DNA of 64,000 nucleotides from Longimicrobium sp. (GTDB lineage: Bacteria > Gemmatimonadota > Gemmatimonadetes > Longimicrobiales > Longimicrobiaceae): positions 1 through 64,000 of the forward strand of contig NZ_DATIND010000070.1 of NCBI RefSeq assembly GCF_035474595.1. The letters are read 5' to 3'. The position numbers and the translations under genes are program-made. Below the pieces are notes generated by a model. That model worked only from the letters and a program-made list of their open reading frames with translations. It ran no database searches and was not told where the DNA came from. Positions 1-7,607 of this stretch are shown here, piece by piece (within the stretch, counting starts at the first letter, position 1; each line of letters starts with the position of its first letter).

Positions 1-2
1 CG

Positions 3-581
3 GCGGCCCAGCTCCACGTCCACCCCAACACGGTCGACTACCGCCTCCGCCGCGTCCGCGACCTCACCGGCATCGACCCCCTCCACCCGGCCGGCCTCCC
101 CCGCATCATCGCGGCCTCGGCCGCCCGCCGCGCCGCCCTCCCCCGCCCCGCCACACCGTGGCGGTGGAGATCGCCGGGGAAAAGCACGTGCTGCGCAGCG
201 ACGTGCCGCCCGAGTACACGCGTGCCGTGGCCGCCCACGTGGACGCCACCATCCGCGCGCTTCCCGGCTTCCAGACGCTGGAGCCGTTCCGCGCGGCCAC
301 GCTGGCCGCGCTCTCCATCACCGACGAGCTGTTCCGCGCACGCGAGGAGATCCGCCGCCTGCGCGACGACGCGGAGCGCCGCACCGGCGAGCTGGCCGAC
401 ATCCTCGAGGCCGCCGAAGCCGCCGCGGCCGAGAAGCGCCCCGTCCGCCGCCCCGCGCAGGGGTCGTCCGCATCTACCCCCACGTGGACCACGGATGCGT
501 CGGAAGATGCGAAGCCGGCGGACGCCTCACCGCCCCGCGCGTCCGAGCCAGCCACGCCGTCCCCTGCGGCGGACGAGGTGA
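3..581 (+). CDS. C-terminal end of a PucR-type helix-turn-helix regulator (5' end outside window)
   Basis: The first ~50 codons in this frame read as the C-terminal HTH of PucR/CdaR-family regulators: an AAQLHVHPNTVDYRLRRVRD segment followed by LTGIDPL, matching the family pattern of a 'VH.NTV.YRL.RI..LTG' recognition helix. The frame stays open to a stop at 579-581, but after about residue 53 the translation is Pro/Arg-rich low-complexity sequence lying antiphase inside zapA. The true gene therefore probably ends near 160, where no stop is visible in this frame. The reading suggests either a 424-bp out-of-frame overlap with zapA or a lost or frameshifted stop. The HTH is seen directly; the end point is unresolved. 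Confidence 0.55.
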   Translation, partial: AAQLHVHPNTVDYRLRRVRDLTGIDPLHPAGLPRIIAASAARRAALPRPATPWRWRSPGKSTCCAATCRPSTRVPWPPTWTPPSARFPASRRWSRSARPRWPRSPSPTSCSAHARRSAACATTRSAAPASWPTSSRPPKPPRPRSAPSAAPRRGRPHLPPRGPRMRRKMRSRRTPHRPARPSQPRRPLRRTR

Positions 582-754
582 ACCCGTCTCCATCCGCGCC
601 CCCCGAGCCACTTCCCGCGTGGATCGAGGATGCGGTCCAGCGCACCCCGCCCCGTCCCCATGCGGGCGACGACGAGCCCGAGCTGATGCTGCCTCCGCCT
701 GCGGAGCATCAGCATCACCCCGGGGGCGGGGACGGGCCGGACGGGGAGGATTGA
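158..754 (+). CDS. zapA: Cell division protein ZapA-like
   Basis: Predicted cytoplasmic FtsZ-ring-associated protein. The N-terminal ~90 residues (GTG start; MAVEIAGEKHVLRSDVPPEY, then a helix ending in an ITDELFRAREEIRRL coiled coil) match the ZapA globular head plus coiled-coil stalk. The remaining ~100 residues are Pro/Ala/Glu-rich and look disordered, so the protein is 198 aa against the roughly 100 aa usual for ZapA. The start at 158 is chosen because the conserved head begins there; no good ribosome-binding site precedes it. It lies upstream of rny, a plausible housekeeping context. Confidence 0.8.
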   Translation: MAVEIAGEKHVLRSDVPPEYTRAVAAHVDATIRALPGFQTLEPFRAATLAALSITDELFRAREEIRRLRDDAERRTGELADILEAAEAAAAEKRPVRRPAQGSSASTPTWTTDASEDAKPADASPPRASEPATPSPAADEVNPSPSAPPEPLPAWIEDAVQRTPPRPHAGDDEPELMLPPPAEHQHHPGGGDGPDGED

Positions 755-800
755 TCGGGATCTCCATCCCCATCGTCGATTCGAAACTGCCCCCAAGATT

Positions 801-860
801 CACGCAGAGAAGCAGAGAAACAGGGGGAAATCTCCCTCTGCTCCTCTGCTTCTCCGCGTC
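801..860. repeat. Imperfect palindromic intergenic repeat (CACGCAGAG...CTCCGCGT type)
   Basis: The left arm CACGCAGAGAAGCAGAG pairs with the right arm CTCTGCTTCTCCGCGT around an AAATCTCC centre. It belongs to the same dispersed family as the elements at 17565, 24599, 40422 and 56731. It lies directly 3' of the minus-strand precursor peptide at 897-1061 and could serve as its transcript end. Confidence 0.7.
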
Positions 861-896
861 AGGCCTGTCTTTTCCCGAGCGCGTGGCGCGGGGAGA

Positions 897-1061
897 TCAG
901 AAGCAGCGCGGCTGCGCCGTCAGGCACTGGAGGATGCAGGTGGTCCCCGAGCACACCGGCGTGGCCTCGGCCCCGCGCGCGACGGCGGTTCCGTGCCCGG
1001 CCGGCCCGGTGGGGAACGACACCACGCGCACGGCCTCGATGTCCAGCTTGATCTTCTTCAT
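897..1061 (-). CDS. Pinensin-type RiPP (lanthipeptide-like) precursor, 54 aa, orphan
   Basis: A short minus-strand ORF starting MKKIKLDIEAVRVVSFPT, which reproduces the leader signature (K-K-x-x-L-D-x-E-x-x-x-V-x-S-F) of the peptide array at 12.97-14.87 kb. A GTAVARGAEA segment corresponds to the second conserved leader box, and the core carries Cys at 37, 42, 46 and 53 among Ser/Thr. The upstream sequence on this strand contains a purine-rich GGAGAT before the ATG. It sits alone between zapA and rny, transcribed against both. Leader and Cys/Thr/Ser core are seen; RiPP processing is inferred. No modification enzyme is nearby. Confidence 0.8.
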   Translation of the reverse strand: MKKIKLDIEAVRVVSFPTGPAGHGTAVARGAEATPVCSGTTCILQCLTAQPRCF

Positions 1062-1316
1062 GCCGATCTCCCGGATTGGGGTTCATTCGAGGCTGGCCAG
1101 CGCCTCGCCGCGGCCGGAATGCGCCTGCAAATGTCGTTCTGCAGCCGGTGGCGGTTTCGTGCCGCGGAGACGCACCGCGGGCTCCGTCGCCGCCGTTCTC
1201 CTTGCGGCGCGAAGTTCTGGCGCGACACGGATGTAACGGGGTTGCGTCGAACGCGCGTTCGGAGGTATTTTCCAGTTGCGGCCCTCTGCCGCGGGCGCTT
1301 CGCGCGCACCCAGCGC

Positions 1317-1353
1317 GGTGGCAGTGAGTTCAGCCCTGCCACCGTTTCGTTTT
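1317..1353 (+). terminator. Rho-independent terminator-like hairpin upstream of rny
   Basis: GGTGGCAG and CTGCCACC form an 8-bp stem followed by GTTTCGTTTT. Together with a second small hairpin (GCGGG...CCCGC near 1362-1378) it fills the end of the 1062-1397 gap. The rest of that gap is GC-rich sequence in which I see no gene. Confidence 0.55.
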
Positions 1354-1397
1354 GATACCGACGCGGGTTCACAGCCCGCGCCGACATAAATCCGATA

Positions 1398-2963
1398 ATG
1401 AACACGATCCTGATCGCCGTCGTCGTGGCCGTGGTGGCCGCGATTGCCGGCTTTGCCGCGGGCCGCGCGGCGGTCGAGGCGCGCCTGAAGAAGGCGCGCG
1501 CCTCGGCCGAAGACGAGGCCACGCGCATCCGCTCGGGGGCGCAGGAAGAGGCCGACCGCCTGCGCAAGGCCGAGATCCTGAAGGGCCGCGAGGAGGCCAT
1601 CCGCGCCCGCGAGGAGTGGGAGCGCGAGGAAAGCCGCCGCCGCGACGACGTGGAGCGCGTGGAGCGCCGCCTGCAGGAGCGCGAGGAGTCGCTGGACCGC
1701 AAGTTCCACCTGCTGGACGAAAAGCAGGACCAGGTGGAGCAGCGCGGCCAGCAGCTGGTGCGCCGCGAGAAGCAGATCGAGGCGCGCGACGCCGAGCTGG
1801 GGCAGCGCATCGCCGAGGTGCAGCACCGGCTGGAGTCGCTCGCGGGGCTCAGCGCCGACGAGGCGAGGCGCCAGCTCATCCACGACATGGAAGAGGCGGC
1901 GCGCGCCGAGGCCGGGCAGCGCATCCGCGAGATCAAGGAGGAGGCGCGCCGCGACGCCGACCGCGAGGCCAAGAAGATCATCTCCCTGGCCATCCAGCGC
2001 ATCGCCGCCGACCACACCGCCGAGACCACCGTCTCCGTCGTCGCCCTCCCGTCGGACGAGATGAAGGGGCGCATCATCGGCCGCGAGGGGCGGAACATCC
2101 GCGCCTTCGAGCAGGCCACGGGGATCGACGTCATCATCGACGACACCCCCGAGGCGGTGGTGCTCTCCGGCTTCGACCCCATCCGCCGCGAGACGGCGCG
2201 CCTGGCGCTGGAGAAGCTGGTGGCCGACGGCCGCATCCACCCCGGGCGCATCGACGAGGTGGTGGCCAAGAGCCGCAAGGAGGTGGAGAACTCCATGCGC
2301 GAGGCCGCCGAGCAGATCCTCTACGAGCTCGGCATCCACGGGGTGCACCCCGAGGTGGTGAAGGTGCTGGGGCGGCTGAAGTTCCGCACCAGCTACGGCC
2401 AGAACCAGCTGATGCACAGCAAGGAGGTGGCGATCCTGGCCGGGAACATGGCGGGCGAGATGGGCTTCGACGCCACGCTGGCCAAGCGCATGGGGCTGCT
2501 GCACGACGTGGGGAAGGGGATGACCCACGAGCACGAGGGGACGCACGTGGAGCTGGGGTGGAACCTGGCCAAGAAGTTCGGCGAGCCGGCCCAGGTGCTG
2601 AACGCCATCAAGGCGCACCACGACGAGGAGCCGCACCTCTTCCCCGAGAGCTTCCTGGTGACCGCCGCCGACGCGATCAGCGGCAGCCGCCCGGGCGCGC
2701 GGCGCGAGATGTTCGAGACGTACGTGCGCCGGCTGGAGAAGCTGGAGGAGATCGCCACCAGCTTCCCCGGCGTGGAGCGCTGCTTCGCCATCCAGGCCGG
2801 CCGCGAGCTGCGGATGATGGTGATCCCCGAGCAGATCAGCGACGAGGACATGGCCCGCCTGAGCGACGAGACGGCGCGCCGCATCGAGGGCGAGCTGCAG
2901 TATCCGGGGCAGATCAAGGTGGTGGTGATCCGCGAGACCCGCGCGGTGGACTTCGCGCGGTAA
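1398..2963 (+). CDS. rny: Ribonuclease Y
   Basis: Membrane-anchored endoribonuclease initiating mRNA decay. Residues ~3-22 form one transmembrane helix (TILIAVVVAVVAAIAGFAAG). Residues ~25-200 are a long charged coiled coil (EAR/EEAD/REEW repeats). A KH RNA-binding domain follows (KGRIIGREGRNIRAFE, ~221-236), then an HD phosphohydrolase domain with LLHDVGKG (~370) and a C-terminal KVVVIRETRAVDFAR tail. The length, 521 aa, is normal for RNase Y. The ATG fits the membrane anchor. The neighbouring ymdB gene repeats the rny-ymdB linkage known from Firmicutes. Confidence 0.97.
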   Translation: MNTILIAVVVAVVAAIAGFAAGRAAVEARLKKARASAEDEATRIRSGAQEEADRLRKAEILKGREEAIRAREEWEREESRRRDDVERVERRLQEREESLDRKFHLLDEKQDQVEQRGQQLVRREKQIEARDAELGQRIAEVQHRLESLAGLSADEARRQLIHDMEEAARAEAGQRIREIKEEARRDADREAKKIISLAIQRIAADHTAETTVSVVALPSDEMKGRIIGREGRNIRAFEQATGIDVIIDDTPEAVVLSGFDPIRRETARLALEKLVADGRIHPGRIDEVVAKSRKEVENSMREAAEQILYELGIHGVHPEVVKVLGRLKFRTSYGQNQLMHSKEVAILAGNMAGEMGFDATLAKRMGLLHDVGKGMTHEHEGTHVELGWNLAKKFGEPAQVLNAIKAHHDEEPHLFPESFLVTAADAISGSRPGARREMFETYVRRLEKLEEIATSFPGVERCFAIQAGRELRMMVIPEQISDEDMARLSDETARRIEGELQYPGQIKVVVIRETRAVDFAR

Positions 2964-2993
2964 CCGCGGCCCGGCATCATCCCCGCAGGAAGA

Positions 2994-3036
2994 CGAACCC
3001 TCTCCCCGCATCGGCGCTGCGATCGGAGAGGGTTCG
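2994..3036 (+). terminator. Hairpin after rny
   Basis: CGAACCCTCTCC and GGAGAGGGTTCG form a 12-bp stem around a loop that itself contains CGCATCG/CGATCG. It lies 30 bp after the rny stop. There is no T-run, so its role as a terminator is tentative. Confidence 0.5.
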
Positions 3037-3076
3037 TGCGTGCGGGGGATCGTCTCCGCTGTCTGGTGCGGGAAGG

Positions 3077-3145
3077 CGAATGGAATTCGCGGCAACAACT
3101 GCCCGAAGTCCGCCTTCGCGGACTCGCGGCCGAAGCATCGGTGCC
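3077..3145. repeat. Dispersed repeat, copy 1 (CGAATGGAATTCGCGGCAACAAC)
   Basis: CGAATGGAATTCGCGGCAAC, AAC, then AAGTCCGCC..CGCGGACTCGCGGCCGAAGCAT. The same string with few changes recurs at 5783-5850. It contains two small inverted repeats (CGAATGGAATTCG; AGTCCGC...GCGGACT). Confidence 0.65.
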
Positions 3146-3177
3146 GTGCTCGGAATCCAGCTTTTATTCGGGGTTTG

Positions 3178-3672
3178 ATGGAACCGACACCCGTGTACAT
3201 CTACCGCGTTTCGGTGGATGGCGAGATGCGCGACTATGTGAGCGTGCTGGCGCCTGGGGTGGTGCAGCGGGCGGGGCTGCCGGCGGCGTCGATCGTGGGC
3301 GGCTTCACCGAGCGCACGGTGGAGGGCGAGCCGGTGCCGGCGAGCTTCGCCGGCAACCCCGCGTTCGTGGAGGTGCTGAGCCGCGTCGTCGCCCGGCACG
3401 GGCCGGACGAGCCGGCGCTACGCGACGAGGCGCGGCGGGTGGGGAGCGGATACGTCTACGTGATCGACGGGCGCACGCCGGATCCGAGTGCGCCGATGCA
3501 GGCGGAGGACGTGATCGGCGCCTTCCAGGTGCGCGGCGGCGGGGTCGTGCGCGAGCCGTATCTCCCGAATCCCAAACACCAGCTCTTTACCGACAACGGC
3601 TTCTTCCGCCTGAGCGACGAGCTGCACCGGCGGCTGGTGGAGGAGATCGCGAAAGCCGGCGGCAACGCTTGA
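3178..3672 (+). CDS. Hypothetical protein, 164 aa
   Basis: I do not recognise this family. The protein starts MEPTPVYIYRVSVDGEMRDY and is soluble and acidic, with no signal peptide, transmembrane segment or obvious motif. It has normal high-GC codon use and a continuous β/α-looking composition, ending KAGGNA. It lies between rny and ymdB in the same direction, flanked by a hairpin after rny and a heptamer repeat downstream, so it may be transcribed on its own. The ATG at 3178 is the first after the dispersed repeat. Confidence 0.7.
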   Translation: MEPTPVYIYRVSVDGEMRDYVSVLAPGVVQRAGLPAASIVGGFTERTVEGEPVPASFAGNPAFVEVLSRVVARHGPDEPALRDEARRVGSGYVYVIDGRTPDPSAPMQAEDVIGAFQVRGGGVVREPYLPNPKHQLFTDNGFFRLSDELHRRLVEEIAKAGGNA

Positions 3673-3676
3673 ACGG

Positions 3677-3761
3677 ATGGTGCGAAAGTGCGAGAGTGCG
3701 AAGGTGCGAGAGTGAACAGCGGTAACTTGGGACTTGGGACTTGGGACTTGGGACTTTGAAG
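3677..3761. repeat. Nonamer (GTGCGARAG) array followed by heptamer (ACTTGGG) array
   Basis: 3677-3715 holds four degenerate copies of a 9-10-bp unit (GTGCGAAAG/GTGCGAGAG/GTGCGAAGG). 3725-3757 holds tandem ACTTGGG heptamers. The complement of ACTTGGG is CCCAAGT, the same C-(C/T)-(A/G)-A-G-T-(C/G) heptamer class found at 5.7, 19.3 and 30.6 kb. Confidence 0.8.
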
Positions 3762-3916
3762 TTTCGAGGGGCGGCGGGATTGCGGGGGAGAGGCTATATT
3801 GTGCGGCAGAAAGCAGAACGGGGCGGCGCGTGCGTCGCCCTTTCGCGTCCACGGCGGCGGAGGGCGATGAACGGGAGCGGGGGTGCGCGGGCGGTGCGGG
3901 GGCGGGAGGTGCGCCC

Positions 3917-4756
3917 GTGAGGGTGCTGTTCATCGCCGACGTCATCGGCAGCCCGGGGCGGCGCGTGCTGGGCCAGCTGGTGCGGCTGGTGCGCGCCGAC
4001 ACCCGCGCCGACGCCGTGATCGTGAACGGCGAGAACAGCGCGGGCGGGTTCGGCATCACCCCCGAGATCGTGAAGGAGATCTTCGAGCTGGGCGTGGCCG
4101 TGATCACCACCGGCAACCATGTCTGGGACAAGAAGGAGATCCTTCCCATGCTGGACAGCGAGCCGCGCCTGCTGCGCCCGGCCAACTATCCCTCGGGCCC
4201 GCCGCCGTCCGGCAACCCCGGCCACGGCTCGGTGGTGGTGCAGGTGGGCGACGCGCGGCTGGCGGTGCTCAACCTGCAGGGGCGCACCTTCATGGCCCCC
4301 ATCGACGACCCCTTTCGCGAGGCCGACGCGCTGCTGAAGGAGCTGAAGTCGCTGGAGCCGCCGCCCGACGCGATCGTGGTGGACTTCCACGCCGAGGCCA
4401 CCAGCGAGAAGCAGGCGTTCGCGCGCTACCTGGACGGGCGGGTGGCCGCGGTCGTCGGCACGCACACGCACGTGCAGACGGCCGACGAGCGGCGCCTGCC
4501 CAAGGGGACGGCGTACATCACCGACCTGGGGATGACGGGCGGCCTGGGCGGGATCATCGGGATGAAGTGGGAGATCTCGCTGGAGCGCCAGCTCACGCAG
4601 ACGCGCGGCGAGCGGATGCAGCCGGCGGACGAGGATCTCCATCTCCAGGGCGTGGTGGTGGACATCGACGTGAAGACGGGGCTTTCGAGGTCGATCGAGC
4701 GCGTTTCGGTGGGGATGGAGCGCGTGCTCACGGAAAAGTTCGGGAAGAAGCTCTGA
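3917..4756 (+). CDS. ymdB: YmdB-family metallophosphoesterase (2',3'-cyclic-nucleotide phosphodiesterase-like)
   Basis: Cytoplasmic calcineurin-like phosphoesterase of the TIGR00282/YmdB type, which hydrolyses cyclic phosphodiesters. Metal-ligand motifs are visible: VLFIADVIGSPGR at the N-terminus, VNGENSAGG (~37), TTGNHVWDK (~63), DFHAEATSEK (~155) and GTHTHVQTADE (~180). Length is 279 aa. GTG at 3917 is chosen over the longer open frame because the family begins exactly at the (M/V)RVLFIAD strand and GGGAGG lies 8 bp upstream. It is followed two bases later by folD. Proximity to rny is a known linkage. Confidence 0.93.
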   Translation: MRVLFIADVIGSPGRRVLGQLVRLVRADTRADAVIVNGENSAGGFGITPEIVKEIFELGVAVITTGNHVWDKKEILPMLDSEPRLLRPANYPSGPPPSGNPGHGSVVVQVGDARLAVLNLQGRTFMAPIDDPFREADALLKELKSLEPPPDAIVVDFHAEATSEKQAFARYLDGRVAAVVGTHTHVQTADERRLPKGTAYITDLGMTGGLGGIIGMKWEISLERQLTQTRGERMQPADEDLHLQGVVVDIDVKTGLSRSIERVSVGMERVLTEKFGKKL

Positions 4757-4758
4757 CC

Positions 4759-5673
4759 GTGGCTGCGAAGATCATCGACGGGGCGGCGTGCGGCCGCGAG
4801 ATCCGGGCCGAGGTGGCGGCCGAGACGGCGCGGCTGGCGGCGGAGGGAACGACGCCCGGCCTGGCCGTGATCCTGGTGGGCGCCGACCCCGCCAGCGAGG
4901 TGTACGTGCGCTCCAAGACGCGCGCCTGCCACGAGGCGGGGATGCACGACCGGCTCATCCAGCTCCCCGGGTCGGTCACGCAGGACGAGCTCTTCGGCGC
5001 CATCGACGGGCTGAACGCGGACCCCGAGATCCACGGCATCCTGGTCCAGCTCCCGCTCCCCCCGCACATCCACCCCAAGGCGGTGCTGGAGCGCGTCCAC
5101 CCGTCCAAGGACGTGGACGGCTTCCACCCGCTGAACGTGGGCCGCGCCTTCGTGGGCGATCCGCGCGGCTTCGTGCCCGCCACGCCGGCGGGGATCATGG
5201 AGCTGCTCCGCCACGAGCGGATCGAGACGCACGGCCGGCACGTGGTGATCGTGGGGCGCAGCCTGATCGTCTCCAAGCCGCTGGCGTCGCTGCTGATGGC
5301 GCCGGGCCCGAACGCCACGGTCACGCTCACGCACCGCCACACCGTCGACCTCGCCCAGCACACGCGCATGGCCGACATCCTGGTGGTCGCCGTCGGCAAG
5401 CCGGGCCTCATCACCGCCGACATGGTAAAGCCCGGCGCCGCGGTCTTCGACGTGGGCACCACGCGCGTCCCCGACGAGAAGCACGCCAAGGGCTACGTCA
5501 TCAAGGGCGACGTGGACTTCGACGCGGTCGCGGAGAAGGCGGGGTGGATCACCCCCGTCCCCGGCGGCGTGGGCCCCATGACCATCGCCATGCTCCTCCG
5601 CAACACCGTGGAGGCGGCGATGCGGGTGCACCACGCGAGGACGAAGGGCGAGCGGAGGCGGATGGGGGTTTGA
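4759..5673 (+). CDS. folD: Bifunctional methylenetetrahydrofolate dehydrogenase / cyclohydrolase
   Basis: Converts 5,10-methylene-THF to 10-formyl-THF with NADP+ in the one-carbon pathway. Family marks: YVRSKTRAC with the catalytic Lys (~52), QLPLPPHI (~95), KDVDGFHPLNVG (~115), GRSLIVSKPLA in the nucleotide-binding domain (~166) and TPVPGGVGPMT (~272). Length is 304 aa. The GTG start lies two bases after the ymdB stop, so the two genes are probably cotranscribed and translationally coupled. Confidence 0.96.
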   Translation: MAAKIIDGAACGREIRAEVAAETARLAAEGTTPGLAVILVGADPASEVYVRSKTRACHEAGMHDRLIQLPGSVTQDELFGAIDGLNADPEIHGILVQLPLPPHIHPKAVLERVHPSKDVDGFHPLNVGRAFVGDPRGFVPATPAGIMELLRHERIETHGRHVVIVGRSLIVSKPLASLLMAPGPNATVTLTHRHTVDLAQHTRMADILVVAVGKPGLITADMVKPGAAVFDVGTTRVPDEKHAKGYVIKGDVDFDAVAEKAGWITPVPGGVGPMTIAMLLRNTVEAAMRVHHARTKGERRRMGV

Positions 5674-5689
5674 GGTGTACGGAGGGGAA

Positions 5690-5773
5690 GTGCTGAGTGC
5701 TGAGTGCTGAGTGCTGAGTGCTGAGTGCTGAGTGCTGAGTACTGAGTGCTGAGTGCTGAGTGCTGAGTGCTGG
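5690..5773. repeat. Heptamer array (GTGCTGA)n
   Basis: About eleven tandem copies of GTGCTGA, one reading GTACTGA, directly after folD. Same class as 3725, 19251 and 30590. Confidence 0.9.
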
Positions 5774-5782
5774 CGGCGACCC

Positions 5783-5850
5783 CGAATGGAATTCGGGGGC
5801 AACAACGGCACAAAGTCCCTCCGGGACTGCAGACCGGGCATTCGGGTGAT
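5783..5850. repeat. Dispersed repeat, copy 2 (CGAATGGAATTCGGGGGCAACAAC)
   Basis: Second copy of the element at 3077-3145, with AAGTCCCTCCGGGACT as its second inverted repeat. Together with the heptamers on both sides it fills most of the 324-bp folD-xseA gap. Confidence 0.65.
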
Positions 5851-5949
5851 GCACTGAAGCCGGTGCGGCACTGAGTTCTCTCCCTCCCCCGCAGAGCGGG
5901 CGGAGGGGCAGGATGCCGGCTTCCAGCTCCGCCGCTTTTCCTCGAGCTG

Positions 5950-5985
5950 AGTACACTCGGCACTTGGGACTTGGCACTCAGGACT
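5950..5985. repeat. Short heptamer run before xseA
   Basis: Degenerate units CACTCGG/CACTTGG/GACTTGG/CACTCAG/GACTTC, ending 12 bp before the xseA start. They belong to the same heptamer class read on the opposite strand. Confidence 0.7.
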
Positions 5986-5997
5986 TCTTCTAATCCT

Positions 5998-7356
5998 ATG
6001 TGGGACCTTTTCACCTCGGCCGATTTCGACCGGCGCGAGCAGGAGCAGAAGGACGACGAGGCGCCCGCCGGCAAGGTGAAGCGCCCCGCCGCGAAGCGCG
6101 CCCGGAAGGCGGCCGAGCCGCCGGCGCCCATCGCGGCGGCGGCCGCGCTGTTCAGCGAGACGCGCAACGAGGACGTGGCGCGCGCCGTCGCCGCGCGCGA
6201 GGTGGAATCGGGCGGGCGGTCGATGATGCGCGTTCCCGCCGAGGGGATGCGCGTGGGCGAGGTGAACGCCGCCGCGCGCGAGCTGATCGAGGGCGTGTTC
6301 CCCCCGCTCTGGGTGCACGGCGAGATCGCGAACTTCACCAAGGCGCGGTCGGGGCACTGCTACTTCTCCCTCCGCGACGCCGACGCGCAGATCCGCTGCG
6401 TGATGTGGCGCGACGAGGCGCGGCGGCTGCCGACGACGCCGGCGGAGGGGATGCAGGTGCGCGCGCTGGGCCGGCTCACGCTGTACGAGCAGCGCGGCGA
6501 GTTCCAGCTGGTCTGCTTCGAGCTCGAGGCCAAGGGCGAGGGGCTGTACAAGCTGGCGATGGACCGCCTGCGCGCCACGCTCGACGCCGAGGGGCTGACC
6601 TCGCCCGCGCGCAAGCGCCCCATCCCCGCGCATCCGGCGTGCGTGGGCGTGGTCACTTCGTCCGCGGGCGCTGCGCTGCGCGACATCGTCACCGTCATTC
6701 GCCGCCGCGCGCCGTGGACGCGCATCGTGCTGGCCGCCGCACGCGTGCAGGGCGAGGGCGCCGCGGAGGAGATCGCCCGCGCCGTGCGGCTGATGGCGCG
6801 CGCCGGGTGCGCCGACGTGCTGATCGTGGGCCGCGGCGGCGGGTCGATCGAGGACCTGTGGGCGTTCAACGAGGAAGTGGTCGCCCGCGCCATCGCCGAC
6901 TCGCCCGTCCCCGTGATCTCGGCCGTGGGGCACGAGACCGATTTCACCATCGCCGACCTCGTGGCCGACCTGCGCGCGCCCACCCCGTCGGCCGCGGCCG
7001 AGGCGGCGGTGCCCGACGGATCGCACGTCCGCCGCGAGCTGGACGACCTGCGCGGCCGGATGGCGAGCTGCACCCGCGACCGCATCGCCGACGGCCGCGA
7101 GGCCGTCTTCAACGCGCGGCTGGACCTGCAGGCCGCCGCCGAGCGCGGCCTCCGCGCGCGGCGCGACACGCTTTCGATGACCGCGGCGCGGCTGCAGGCG
7201 CTCTCGCCGCTGAACGTGCTGGCGCGCGGCTACGCCGTCCCGCTGGGCGGCGGCGGGCGCGTGCTGCGCGGCGTGGCCGACTTCGCGGCGGGCGCGCGCT
7301 TCGACCTGCGCGTGGCCGACGGCGTGGTGCCGTGCCGGGTAGACCAGGAGAATTGA
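5998..7356 (+). CDS. xseA: Exodeoxyribonuclease VII large subunit
   Basis: Catalytic subunit of the single-strand-specific exonuclease ExoVII. Residues 1-70 are a charged, Lys/Ala-rich extension of no clear function. An OB-fold follows (LWVHGEIANFTKARSGHCYF...), then the catalytic domain with VGRGGGSIEDLWAFNEE (~277), GHETDFTIADLVADLRAPTP (~310) and PSAAAEAA. The 452-aa length is in the family range. The ATG at 5998 follows the repeat-filled leader; an in-frame upstream ATG at 5971 lies in repeat sequence. xseB follows 5 bp later. Confidence 0.95.
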   Translation: MWDLFTSADFDRREQEQKDDEAPAGKVKRPAAKRARKAAEPPAPIAAAAALFSETRNEDVARAVAAREVESGGRSMMRVPAEGMRVGEVNAAARELIEGVFPPLWVHGEIANFTKARSGHCYFSLRDADAQIRCVMWRDEARRLPTTPAEGMQVRALGRLTLYEQRGEFQLVCFELEAKGEGLYKLAMDRLRATLDAEGLTSPARKRPIPAHPACVGVVTSSAGAALRDIVTVIRRRAPWTRIVLAAARVQGEGAAEEIARAVRLMARAGCADVLIVGRGGGSIEDLWAFNEEVVARAIADSPVPVISAVGHETDFTIADLVADLRAPTPSAAAEAAVPDGSHVRRELDDLRGRMASCTRDRIADGREAVFNARLDLQAAAERGLRARRDTLSMTAARLQALSPLNVLARGYAVPLGGGGRVLRGVADFAAGARFDLRVADGVVPCRVDQEN

Positions 7357-7361
7357 CGGAG

Positions 7362-7607
7362 ATGACGGAGACCGCGCACGCCGAGCCGGAGTGGACCTTC
7401 GAGGCCGCGCTCGGCCGCCTGAACGAGATCGCCGAGGCGCTGGAGGGCGACGGGATGGAGCTGGACGATTCGCTCGCGCTCTTCGAGGAGGGCGTGCGCC
7501 TCCTCCGCTTCGCCGAGACCGTGCTGGCCGGCGCCGACCACCGCGTGCGCCAGCTGCTGGAAGAGGCCGGCGGCGTGCGCATGGACGACTTCCCCGACCC
7601 GCTGTGA
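7362..7607 (+). CDS. xseB: Exodeoxyribonuclease VII small subunit
   Basis: 81 aa. The motif core TFEAALGRLNEIAEALEGDG, then LDDSLALFEEGVRL, is the XseB helical hairpin that binds the large subunit. GACGGAG before the ATG serves as ribosome-binding site. Its stop overlaps the GTG of the next gene (GTGA at 7604-7607), giving an xseA-xseB-prenyl synthase operon, an arrangement common in bacteria. Confidence 0.96.
   Translation: MTETAHAEPEWTFEAALGRLNEIAEALEGDGMELDDSLALFEEGVRLLRFAETVLAGADHRVRQLLEEAGGVRMDDFPDPL

Noticed and set aside
5690-5773. CRISPR array
   Set aside because: Units are 7 bp in direct tandem without spacers; the same applies to all other short-repeat arrays here.
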